Below, piece by piece: positions 12,025 through 21,347 of a stretch of DNA of 64,000 nucleotides. Made by a program: the position numbers and the translations under genes. The DNA comes from Stemphylium vesicarium. Taxonomy: Eukaryota; Ascomycota; Dothideomycetes; Pleosporales; Pleosporaceae. A model generated the notes under the pieces. It ran no database searches and was not told the DNA's origin. It saw nothing but the letters and a program-made list of their open reading frames with translations. Location of the stretch: NCBI GenBank assembly GCA_004380135.1, contig QXCR01000010.1, positions 62,001-126,000 of the forward strand, written 5' to 3'. The stretch's first letter is position 1; every line of letters starts with the position of its first letter.

Positions 12025-14109
12025 ATGGGTTCCAAGCTCTCACGCGCGGTACGCCCGCACGTGAAAGCTGATGACTTACCTGTTGCACCTTCCCATCACG
12101 ACATTGGCCATGCAAACGTCCAAACACAGCGCCAAGAGCCCGCGCCACGGTTGCGTGAACCCTTCTCTTACGACGATATCACCGTTGCGTCCTCAACCAT
12201 CACCTCAACGCCCCTACAAAGACGCAACAGCGCACCTGCCCAGCCTTCATCAAGAGCTGCGGCTTCCGATGCCATGGAGCAGGTCCGGGAACGCGCTGCC
12301 GATTTTGGCTTTTTTCTCGCGGGGCATCGCCTAATGTCTATTGAAATTCCTGATGACGACACGGACACACCCGCTACCACGACATCTCCGCCTGGCCCAG
12401 TCTCGCAGAAAGATAGCGCTGCTGTCCAGGAACCTCGAGTGCAATGCATCATCTGTTGCAACCCTTTGCCAAATGATAAAGATCCCAAATACATAAACAA
12501 GGTCATCAAACCCTGCACGCGATGTGTTAGTGAATACTGCACGTCATGTATCAGAAGCATGTTCATCGAAGCATGCAAAGACACGACACGCATGCCGCCA
12601 CGGTGTTGCGTCCCAATCCAGCTCCATCACGCGAAGCCTCATTTGACAGAAGCGGAGATTACGGACTTCAAGGCAAGGTATGAGGAGTGGCTTACTCCCA
12701 ATCCGCTCTACTGCCCGATACCGACATGCTCGGCGTTCATCCCGGAAAGACTTCTTCCAGAGCCCACGATGGCGAAGGGAAAGCGCGCAGACTCCGGTAT
12801 AGGTACACCAGCTTCAAAGACTCTTGCATGTCCCACTTGCGACGCTGATATCTGCCTCGACTGTCGACAAGTCGCCCATCCTGGCAGCATTTGCAACATT
12901 TCCGAGTTTGGTATCGATGCAGAAACCACGGAACTGCTCAAAAGCTGGGGCTACAAGAAGTGCCCAAAGTGCGGGCACGGCTTGAAGCGCATGTATGGCT
13001 GCAATCACATGGAATGTCGTTGCGGCGCTCACTTCTGCTACGGCTGCCTGGGCGATCAAGACTTGTGTGGAGGAGAATGCGCTGAAGACGACGATGACGA
13101 CTATGGAAGCGATTACGACCCAGATCATACTAATGAGTCGGAAACTTCGCCAGTGGAGAACGGGACTTTAGCTCCTTCAAGCGAAACCTCTCATGCTTAT
13201 GAACAACAGAGTGAAGGAACTCAAAACGCACCAGCTGTGCAACCGCGTAATCTCGACGGTGGGGGCCATCGCTACTGGCAAAGACAAGATCTGTTCTTTG
13301 GCGAAGAACCAGGAGACGACTACCAAGACCGTTCCTGGAATTGCGAGCATAGCTTCTCCACTCACAAGATCAGCATCAGGGAGGCTCTAGTGGATAAACT
13401 CTCGAGTACCGGGATGGAATGTGTGAAGTGCTGGTGTACAATACATCCAGAGATCAAGACGCCCAGTACTGCGGAGAAGAGTAAAGTAAAGATGGTACCC
13501 ACAGGCACAAGGCAAGCTCCCGTAGGTCCCCAGCGTGGAATCAACCGTGGACGTGGCACGAATCGGCGAGGATATCACACAGCTCCCCGTGGACTTTTAC
13601 GAGCCAATGCGACAATCGGCACTGCGTCTTACAGCAGCCTACGACCTTCTCCCCTCTCACAAAGCATGCCCGACAGCGAGCCATTGCCAATGGAAGACAT
13701 CCAATACACCTCCGAGCGAATAATAGACATCTACGGCAACATTCTCTCAACAACAGAATCAGATCATCAGCGCCGTGCATCAACAGGCCACTTCCCTATC
13801 CTCCCCGACGGGGACCAAACTGAAAAGAGGAAGAAGGGGATTGTCAACGCTGCCACATCAGCTGTCTTCACCACCCCAGCCACCAAATTCAGCCTGGCGT
13901 ATGAATGCGATGGCTGCAGTTTGCTTGTCTGTGCTTCCTGCAGAGATGGCTCCATGGCGGCTCAGAAAGCGCGGCTGGAGAAGGAGCAAGAGGAGGAGGA
14001 TAGGCGGGAAGAAGAAGCACGAAGGGAAAGGGAAGTGGAGAGGGAAGCGCAGCGATTGCGACGAGAGGCAGAGCTCGAGGTTTCTGGTGTGTGCAGAGCT
14101 TTTGACTAG
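12025..14109 (+). CDS. RBR-type E3 ubiquitin ligase (RING-IBR-RING)
   Basis: A single open frame encodes 694 residues. RING1 spans about 141-195 (CIIC ... CTRC ... CTSC ... CC), the in-between-RING domain about 220-290 (CPIPTC ... CPTCDADICLDC), and RING2 about 313-341 (CPKCGHGLKRMYGCNHMECRCGAHFCYGC is the source region). By analogy with parkin and HHARI, Cys326 in GCNHM is the catalytic residue that takes ubiquitin from E2 as a thioester. An acidic run (EDDDDDY) follows. The C-terminal third has a CDGC-CASC cysteine cluster and a Glu/Arg-rich predicted coiled coil. The N-terminus MGSKLSR fits an N-myristoylation signal, suggesting membrane attachment. The last codons after the coiled coil could hide an unrecognised intron. 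The substrate is unknown. Confidence 0.9.
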   Translation: MGSKLSRAVRPHVKADDLPVAPSHHDIGHANVQTQRQEPAPRLREPFSYDDITVASSTITSTPLQRRNSAPAQPSSRAAASDAMEQVRERAADFGFFLAGHRLMSIEIPDDDTDTPATTTSPPGPVSQKDSAAVQEPRVQCIICCNPLPNDKDPKYINKVIKPCTRCVSEYCTSCIRSMFIEACKDTTRMPPRCCVPIQLHHAKPHLTEAEITDFKARYEEWLTPNPLYCPIPTCSAFIPERLLPEPTMAKGKRADSGIGTPASKTLACPTCDADICLDCRQVAHPGSICNISEFGIDAETTELLKSWGYKKCPKCGHGLKRMYGCNHMECRCGAHFCYGCLGDQDLCGGECAEDDDDDYGSDYDPDHTNESETSPVENGTLAPSSETSHAYEQQSEGTQNAPAVQPRNLDGGGHRYWQRQDLFFGEEPGDDYQDRSWNCEHSFSTHKISIREALVDKLSSTGMECVKCWCTIHPEIKTPSTAEKSKVKMVPTGTRQAPVGPQRGINRGRGTNRRGYHTAPRGLLRANATIGTASYSSLRPSPLSQSMPDSEPLPMEDIQYTSERIIDIYGNILSTTESDHQRRASTGHFPILPDGDQTEKRKKGIVNAATSAVFTTPATKFSLAYECDGCSLLVCASCRDGSMAAQKARLEKEQEEEDRREEEARREREVEREAQRLRREAELEVSGVCRAFD

Positions 14110-14644
14110 ACGGACATTTTCCTCTGAGGGCGTGTAGTATGAGGGTATTGCGATGGAAGGATCTGCAATGCGGATGCTGTGTGTAGTTGATGATGTATCT
14201 CTTATTCCACTCCCTTCTTCCGCTTTTCTCACACATCCAAATCTTTGTACCACAAAGAAGATAGACATAATGACACACTGCCTTGTTTTCTCTTTCGCCT
14301 GGCATGTGCCCCACACACCATCGTCTACCCATCTATCTACCTCAATGATACATACACACCAGTATTCCAGCACCTTTCCTTCATATTGCATCCATCCCCT
14401 ACGTGTACTACCACACATACCCCACATGCGCCATGTGCTCACACATGAGATTAATAATGAAAAATAAAAAATTCGCACAACTACATGTACTCCTAGGATA
14501 ACGAAGGCTGGATATTCAAGATTTGCCTTTATCAAAAGTCTACACATGTCTTGTTGCTATCAAGCTTTTGCGTCTTATATGCTAGAGTTGTTTCATGTAA
14601 TGTAATATCGTCTTGTAGGGCACTACTATATACCCTCCTCGCTT

Positions 14645-14672
14645 TTGTTGTTGTTGTTGTTGTTGTTGTTGT
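14645..14672. repeat. (TTG)n microsatellite
   Basis: Nine TTG triplets in a row, outside any supported coding exon. Confidence 0.9.
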
Positions 14673-14881
14673 AACACGCATCAATCTGCGTGTGAATCGG
14701 ATGGATGAAGGAGAAAGGGTGGCATATACCCAAAATCGTAAACGGGCAACGAGCATATCTAACAACACAATACCATCATAAACAGTCAAGCAACAAGCAA
14801 CAAGACGACATTACCAGGTGATCAGATACAATTTTTTGATTCTTCTTTATATCAAAAAGGGGGGGTGGGGGGGAGGGGGTG

Positions 14882-14925
14882 AAGAAACCTTTAAGAAACC
14901 CTTAAGAAACCCTTAAGAAACCACC
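14882..14925. repeat. 11-bp tandem repeat
   Basis: Four head-to-tail copies of AAGAAACCCTT. The middle two are identical, while the first and last differ by a few bases. The array lies just downstream of a poly-G run in the shared 3' region of two convergent genes. Confidence 0.9.
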
Positions 14926-15253
14926 TACTACAAAAAATGAGAAGAACAGACCCTAGGGAATCGAAAACACAAACACACATAAAAAGAGACATGGGTTGTC
15001 GAACTCAAAAGTAACTACATTTTTTGGGGTACCGGTAAGATGTAAGTATTTTTTGAAGCCCGTCGCCATCTCTTTCAGAGAGAAGATCCTTGAACATTTC
15101 GTGCTTTCAGCTCTCCCCCGTTCGTTCGTTTCCATTTCGTGAGATAGCCCCTTTGTGTTGTTTCATTCGTTTCGTTTCATCGACAGCAGGACACTGCCGG
15201 ATGATGGGCAGAGACACGTCCTGTCTTCAGGCCGCGATGAGTGCTGGCGCGTT

Positions 15254-16621
15254 CTATGCGCCCAGGCTGGGGAAGGCACTTGAGTCGGTGATGTTGATGG
15301 ACGCACCGCCGCGGCCTCCACGACCACGACCCTCGCCACGTCCACGACCCTCACCGCCACGGCCACGACCGCGGAACTCGCCACGGCCTTCGCCGCGACC
15401 ACGTCCCTCACCACGGAACTCACCACCACCACGGCCGCGTCCCTCGCCGCCACGGAACTCGCCACGGCCGCGACCGCGTCCTCCACGGGCACCACCCTCA
15501 CGAGGAGGGGGAGCAAGCATACGGTCACCGTCGAGCTCGACGTGAACCTTCTCCTTGCGCGCGCGCTCGCGCTTGGCCTTGCCTTGTCCACCGGCCATGA
15601 AGTCTTCTTGCTCCTCGCGGGAGAGTGCGGTGCCCTCGGGGAACTTCTTGCTGCTGCCCTCGTTGGCCTTGCGGACGTTCTGAGCGGCAAGAGCACCCTT
15701 CTTCTCGGCTAGCTCGGCGAGATAGGCAGCGTAGGACTTGCTCTTGTCCTCGGGCTCCTCAGCGTTCTCGCCCTCGGCGTCCTCCTTGATGGCGTCCTTC
15801 TCTTCGGCCTGAGCGATGGCCTCACCAGCCTGCTCGTCAGCGAGCTCGGCGTCACCGTCGTTGCCGCCCCAGCCGTGAGCAGCCTGCTTGTCGTGGTCAC
15901 TAGAGGTTGTCAGATTGAGTCAAATGAACGCATAGAGCGTGTCTCACCTGATGCCAGTCCTGCTGTGGCGGTCGCCCTCGGCACGGGCAGCACCACCACG
16001 GCCACCTCCGCGTCCACCGCGACCGCGGCCACGCTGACCTCCACGGCCTCCGGAGCCAGGAGCCTCTGATTGGAATTAGCACATATACTAGTTGATCAAG
16101 ATTGCCCCACTCACCACCAGATCCCCGACCACGGTTCTTGTCAGATCCTACGCCGCGATCCCGGAAAGCTGAGTTTCGTTAGCCATTGTGCATCCATGTC
16201 GTCTGCTATAGCCCTAGTGTGTATCTAGTGCCCAGGACGTCCGACGTACCGTTCTCGTTGGCGTTGTCGGTCTGCTTGGCACGGTTCTGGTGGCTGTTCC
16301 TCTCGGGCACAGGCTTGGGGGCATCGGTTCCCTCGCGCTTGCCATGCCTCATGACGGGCTTCTCAATTGCCCTTGTTGGCGGGTCGGCCGGCCTGTTGGG
16401 GTCGAGCTCAGGGTCATTGCCTGCGGGGTTGTGAGTGAGTGTTGTGTGACTGCGCTCTGCGTGCAGACGTACCCAGTAGCTCGTAAATGTTCTGTCCTCA
16501 GAATTAGCCATTGAACTGCAGAGAATATCGCGAACCGTGCTGCAGCACCCGGTCTTGCAGCGCGAAACCGAGATTCATAGTGGGGTGAGTTTGAGCTTAC
16601 CTTGGAAGCAATTTGAGACAT
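15254..16621 (-). CDS. Stm1/HABP4 (SERBP1-like) ribosome- and RNA-binding protein
   Basis: Six exons join in frame: 16621-16601, 16491-16473, 16420-16250, 16168-16115, 16065-15948 and 15899-15254, giving 342 residues. The N-terminus MSQIASKNIYELLGNDPE is the Stm1 N-terminal motif. The middle carries the HABP4/PAI-RBP1 region, including HSRTGISDHDKQAAHGWGG. The last 85 residues are RGG/GRGE repeats, an RNA-binding tail that is often arginine-methylated. In yeast, Stm1 clamps idle 80S ribosomes and protects them during starvation; the same role is inferred here. The second exon is only 19 nt. The first five exons are all 171 nt or shorter and the introns are 48 to 109 bp, so gene finders may mis-call the 5' end. 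Frame closure over six exons supports the model strongly. Confidence 0.92.
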
Positions 16622-17641
16622 CTTGACGGATTGGAGCGCCTTTCGCGCTTTGCCCTTCTAGATGCACAATCTGCCGGGTGGAAAAAAGAATGCGAGAGCT
16701 TCCCTACAGTACTTAGGGACGTGGCTCTCAGATGTGGCTCGCAAACGGGGTGATAGACGCGATGTTGCGGGCAAGAGGTTTTCTCGAAAATCGGCCGTGG
16801 GTTGCTTCCGTAAGCGAGTCAAGAGTGGGGCACAGACCATTGCAGAAGAAGGCACGAACAAGGGATCTGCTGCAGCCGCGTACGGCGCTTGGATTCGTTA
16901 TTGTGCGTCTGGCTAGTCAATGCGAATTTCCGGATGACTAGAACAACGGTTGACGTGCACATGATCGCTGAGAAGTGCTCAATGTATTGCTATATAGCCT
17001 GCTGAATTCGAGTGCACTCTGTGGGCGCACGTTATCCTGACGTTCTTCCATGGGGACTTGAGTGCATCCTCTGTTGAAGGGAAAACAAGTAGGAACCATA
17101 TCATCAGCCGACATACCCCTCCCATAGCCTTTGTTAGCAATTTAGCCTACAACCCCCCATGCTGCTACCGTCACGGCTCTCGTCCTGCTTCGCGTATCAG
17201 TGTAAGTTTCCCGGCGACATGGCTGGTGTGACAATGGTGTGACTGTGGTGACTGTTGCGGCCGACTTCATATTACAATATGTACAAAGCAGCATCATTTC
17301 TCTAATGTCGGTGGAGAGGCCGCGCTGCCACAGTAGAGGGTAGTTTTCTGGTGGACGGTTTTCCCTTGCTCGGCAAGTGCCTCGAGCACTTTCCATCACA
17401 TTTACATCTGTCGCATCCAGCCACAGGTTGAATAATAACTTTTAAAAATATCCCCAGCCCAAGACGAGAGGTATCGTATCGAACGCCGTCGTACTGTCGT
17501 GATACATGGTCAATTGGGTAAAAGCAGTTGTTACGCCCGCTAAACAACGTCATTAAGAAGGTATCAGTCGGCAAAGTTCCGCATAGTCCCTGATGGACCT
17601 CCAGTGTACCCTCCTCTTGCAATAGTATCGTTCTCGTAGCA
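16622..17641. other. Intergenic
   Basis: This 1.0-kb stretch lies upstream of the Stm1-like gene and downstream of the bZIP gene, both on the minus strand. It should hold the Stm1-like promoter. Open frames are shorter than 110 codons and not convincing. Confidence 0.55.
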
Positions 17642-19150
17642 TTATCTGCTTTCGTACATCGTGGGGAAGTGCATGCTGGCGGATAGTCCGAACGGGTCGG
17701 CGTCGAGCATGGGATCGTATGGGTCGAAGAGGTGGTTGTTGTTCATGCCATTGAAGACATGGCCGCCGTCGTTGGGCGCCAATGAGGCCGGGCTCGTGAA
17801 GGGTGGGTTCTGCGAAGGCGGCATGGGCGGGGGCATGTTGTTCGAGGGTGGGAAGTTCTGCTGCGGGAACGGGCCAGGGCCGGCAGAGTGATCGCTCGGG
17901 TCGTCGTGGTCGTAGGAGTCGGCTTGTTCTTCGTACTCCTGCTCTATATAAGGAAATCAGCCTAGGATTACAAAGTCCTATACTTAAGAGGGGAAAAGAA
18001 ACGGGTCAGCTTGCCCAGTTGACTCATGTGGTCCGTGAACTGCGTCTGGTAGAAGGACGATGGACCACTGCTCTGCGTTATACCGCTTCCACTGCTGCCA
18101 ACAGTAGAAGCGCTCGACATGCCATTCGAGGAAGGTTGGTTCGTTACTAGTGAAGGCCTCTGGGGGCCCATCATAGGAGTGAAGCTTGATCTAGGTGGCT
18201 GTGGCTGTTGCCGTAGCGGCTGCCCCTGCCCCTGCTGCTGCTGTTGTTGTTGTTGTTGTTGCTGCTGCTGTTGAGGAGGAATAGGCCCAAAATTGGGTGA
18301 CACGGATTGACCAAGAGGCATAAAGTTGGGCGAACGCGTTGCTGATTGAGCAGGCGACGAGAGATGCGAGCCCGGAGTGGGTTGCGACAGCGGTGAACGC
18401 TGAATGGGGCCATCAGGCTGTATCATAGGCAAACCATTGGAGCCGTCAACTTTGGGCGGGCCTTGCAGCGAGCGCCGCTGCTGTTGTCTATTCAAAATGG
18501 CACGCTGTTGGAGAGGCGCCTGGTTCGGCGAGGTGTGTGCAGAGGCTGGGGGTCTCGTAGCCCCCAAATTTGGACTGCCAGTCTTCGCGCGCAGCTCGGC
18601 CTGGACATCGATACCTGGAGAAGGCAGCGGGTTAGCGCGTGTACCTTGATAACAAGGACAAGAAAATCGGGGCTACCTTTCTCTAGCAGAATCCTCTCGA
18701 GAAGAGAATTCTTATACCGGAGCATAAGGCATTCGTCGGCGGCGTTGCGGTGACTGTTTTGCAGGTTCTGCAGCGTATCCTCATGGTGCTTTATGGTGCT
18801 CTCCAACTGCTTGATGTACTCTGTCCTTCGCTCACGGAAGGCGGCTTGCGCCTGCCTGTTCCGCTGCTTGCGCTCTTCCGAGGTGGCATATATCTTACGA
18901 CGTTTGGTTAGTGCTATCTTCGACATGGTAATCGGCTCTGCAATTGCTGCGGTCATGGCAGGCAATTGGTGGCAGGAAGGCTCACAGGTTTACGGCCGCC
19001 TTTGCGCTTCTGCTGCTGGGGCTCTTCCTGGGTATATGTCTCGGCCAGGCCAGGTTCGGGCGACGATCCGATAGAGGAGGTCGAACCGTCGCGCGAGGCC
19101 TCTACCTTGCCCACGGGAGCCGTCATATCTGTTACGAGACTATCTCCCAT
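17642..19150 (-). CDS. bZIP transcription factor, Fcr3 type
   Basis: Exons 19150-18986, 18893-18677, 18614-18015 and 17943-17642 join to 427 residues. The basic region and zipper run from about residue 56: YATSEERKQRNRQAQAAFRE, then a leucine-heptad helix ending LMLRYKNSLLERILLEKGID. The NRQAQAAFRE core places it with the fungal Fcr3-like bZIPs rather than Gcn4. The remainder is low-complexity with a run of about 14 glutamines (18273-18232). The last intron best fits a GC-AG intron (donor GCAAGC at 18014), which gives the junction SQLEQEYEEQ. A GT donor 12 bases later (CC|GTTTCT) is in the same phase and would insert four residues. The chosen start is the first ATG (MGDSLVTDMTAP). The frame stays open without ATG for about 35 codons upstream, so an upstream exon is possible. 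Confidence 0.88.
18232..18273 (-). repeat. Polyglutamine-coding CAG/CAA run
   Basis: Fourteen consecutive glutamine codons on the minus strand, inside exon 3 of the bZIP gene. CAG and CAA are mixed, which slows slippage. Length variation would change the low-complexity activation-like region. Confidence 0.9.
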
Positions 19151-21347
19151 CTGCGGCCACCGCACCCCTCCGTCCTGATAGAGGGGCACTTGGGCGCCAA
19201 GAGATGCGAGAGACGCGACAGAGGCAGGTCGATATGGGTGACAGGAGGCTCTGGTCGCTTAGACGCGCTTGCGCTGGGCAGCCACAGCGCCGGGTCGGGA
19301 AATCGATACGGTGTGTATGGGGTTTTGATAATGTCTGATAAGAAGAAAGCGTTCGGGCCTGTGTGTGGTCGCGCAGTAGTTGTGAGGTAAGCTCTTGGGT
19401 AATGGAAACAAAGATGGGCTCCAACGGAGGGGCGGAGGTGCTGGACTTGAAAAGGCGGGCGGACCACTCTCTTTTGCCCAGCTCAGCTCGTTTCCGTGTG
19501 GTTAAAGCTCGAGTGCAGGCCCCGACGACTTCCTCTACGGGCGGGCAACAAATGGCAGCCGTTCCCGCTGCTGCTGGCTACTGGCTGCTGGGCACCACCT
19601 CGTTTGCACGCGCAATGACGGCCAAGCGGGCGGATGTGCGGTTGGCCGACAGCTTCAGAATTTTCTCGCGGGGTGCTCACGCTGCATCACACACGCAAAG
19701 ACGTCCAGGGCCCGGCAGGCTTCGTGAAGGGCGCCTTGGTGGAGGATGCCGAACATGGCTCTTCCTGCCGAGCTGGATCGCGATACTGCATGCGGCCTAG
19801 CCTGGCCTTAGCTCCCGCGCCACTAGAAAGTTTCGTAGCCCTTCTCCGGCATCTCCATGGAGGACGCGACGCCTGCGCACCTGAGACAGTGAGGCTTCAG
19901 CTGTGTTATCTACCGGGCGTGTCCCTGGGGAAAAAGAGAGGGAGAGATCGCCTGTTCGTACGAGACCCTACGCTTCTGCCCAGCTGGCTTGCCTTTTCCT
20001 TTTCGTCGTCATCGTGCCCCCAGCTAGGAGGGCAGACCACCAGTCGCGTACGACAGCCAGCCAGCAAGCGGCCGACCTCGGATCCCGCTGCCCCTGCACC
20101 GAGGGACACGACGGGTTGCGACACACTGCCAGGCCACGCCGCCTACGCACCTCCGTCGTATGGAATGACGGCACTCACTCGTCGATGTAAGGCTGACGGG
20201 GATGTTCCGTCTGATGTTGGTGAGGGGTGCGCCTTCTTATCGCGGGCTGGTCGGATAATGCAAGACACGAACACAACGTCAACATGTTCTCTACCGATGA
20301 GCTTCCACTCATTGTGCGCCCAGTCTCTCAGCCATGACCACATCAACGCGTTGGCGGCCGGTAGGCTGAGAAGTTCTCGTCACGCCCTTCGGAAAGCTTG
20401 GCTTCCCTGCTACCACAATCGCGAGGAAAGAGCCACCCAGAGCCTTCCTCGATACGACCCTACCGTGTTCTGGCCATAGGATCGCCGAAGTCGTTGCTTT
20501 TATGCAGCACATGAGCCTTGTTAACCCGATGCAGTCGTAGCGCCCGCCCGCTTTTTCTCGGCTGAGTGACCAGGTGATCTTGACGCGGTCGAGACTCGTA
20601 CGCTGAAATTGGCTGCATCCTGTTCGCATCGTGATGCACCGATCGTGAACGAGCAAATTCACTCGCCGCATAGCCCACATGTGCGCATGTGGTGGGTCAG
20701 CGTTCTGCGTGCACTCGGGAAGACTTGCTAGACCCAGAACGCCATTTTCATGAACGGATGCTAGATCGATTCCACCAGGTAAACTGTAAAGGGAGCATGT
20801 CGAATATCTCTTCTCTTGGGTGTGTGATATCCTCCTAGACTCTTGTGAGCTAGTGTTAATAGTGTTTACTTCTCTGGACATTGCTCGACTGATGCAGGCC
20901 ATTGCCCTTCGTTGAAGCGCCAGAACACTGTGGAAGCACTATAAACGTACTGCTGCGAACTGCTTAAAGCGCCTTCCAAGCTAGAGAATGTGCACCACCT
21001 GCTCTTGCCATTACTGACTGCTACTACGTGCAAGATGAACACAGAAAGAGCAGCCTCTCCAGCGCTCTTCCCTCACCACCTGCCATCTGCATGTCCCCGA
21101 ATCTTGCCATGTACAGATCTTCCCTATGTAGATCTCAAGCGACAGCCCTCACCCGCCTACCAGGATATTCCAGCATCGACATAGTCTCATATGACTTTCT
21201 TCCTGTTTTCAGCAGTATCAGATCCCGCATCAATCACTCGGTCAGCTTCTAGCCGCTAGTCGCCAGCCTCGCGCAGTCTATCGTTCACGAGGGTCCATCG
21301 CCAATCGCCCCAGTTCTATCAGTCTAACAAACTGACGGTAGGCAGCA
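19151..21347. other. Intergenic between divergent genes
   Basis: This 2.2-kb stretch separates the divergent bZIP and arrestin genes. A plus-strand open frame of 281 codons (19634-20479) has no ATG-started domain and reads as low-order sequence. The part next to 19150 may contain an upstream bZIP exon. Nothing else is supported. Confidence 0.5.

Larger units (their letters stand above)
14110..15253. other. Intergenic, convergent 3' ends
   Basis: This region holds the 3' flanks of the RBR ligase and Stm1-like genes. It contains a TTG run, a G-rich run near 14857-14880 and an 11-bp tandem repeat, all listed or noted separately. No gene is seen. Confidence 0.6.

Noticed and set aside
14857..14880. 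G-rich run as a possible quadruplex
   Set aside because: It consists mainly of uninterrupted G runs with too few separated tracts to argue for a specific structure, in a 3' intergenic region.
19634..20479. 281-codon plus-strand open frame between the bZIP and arrestin genes
   Set aside because: The translation is low-order, with no domain, no convincing start and no splice support.
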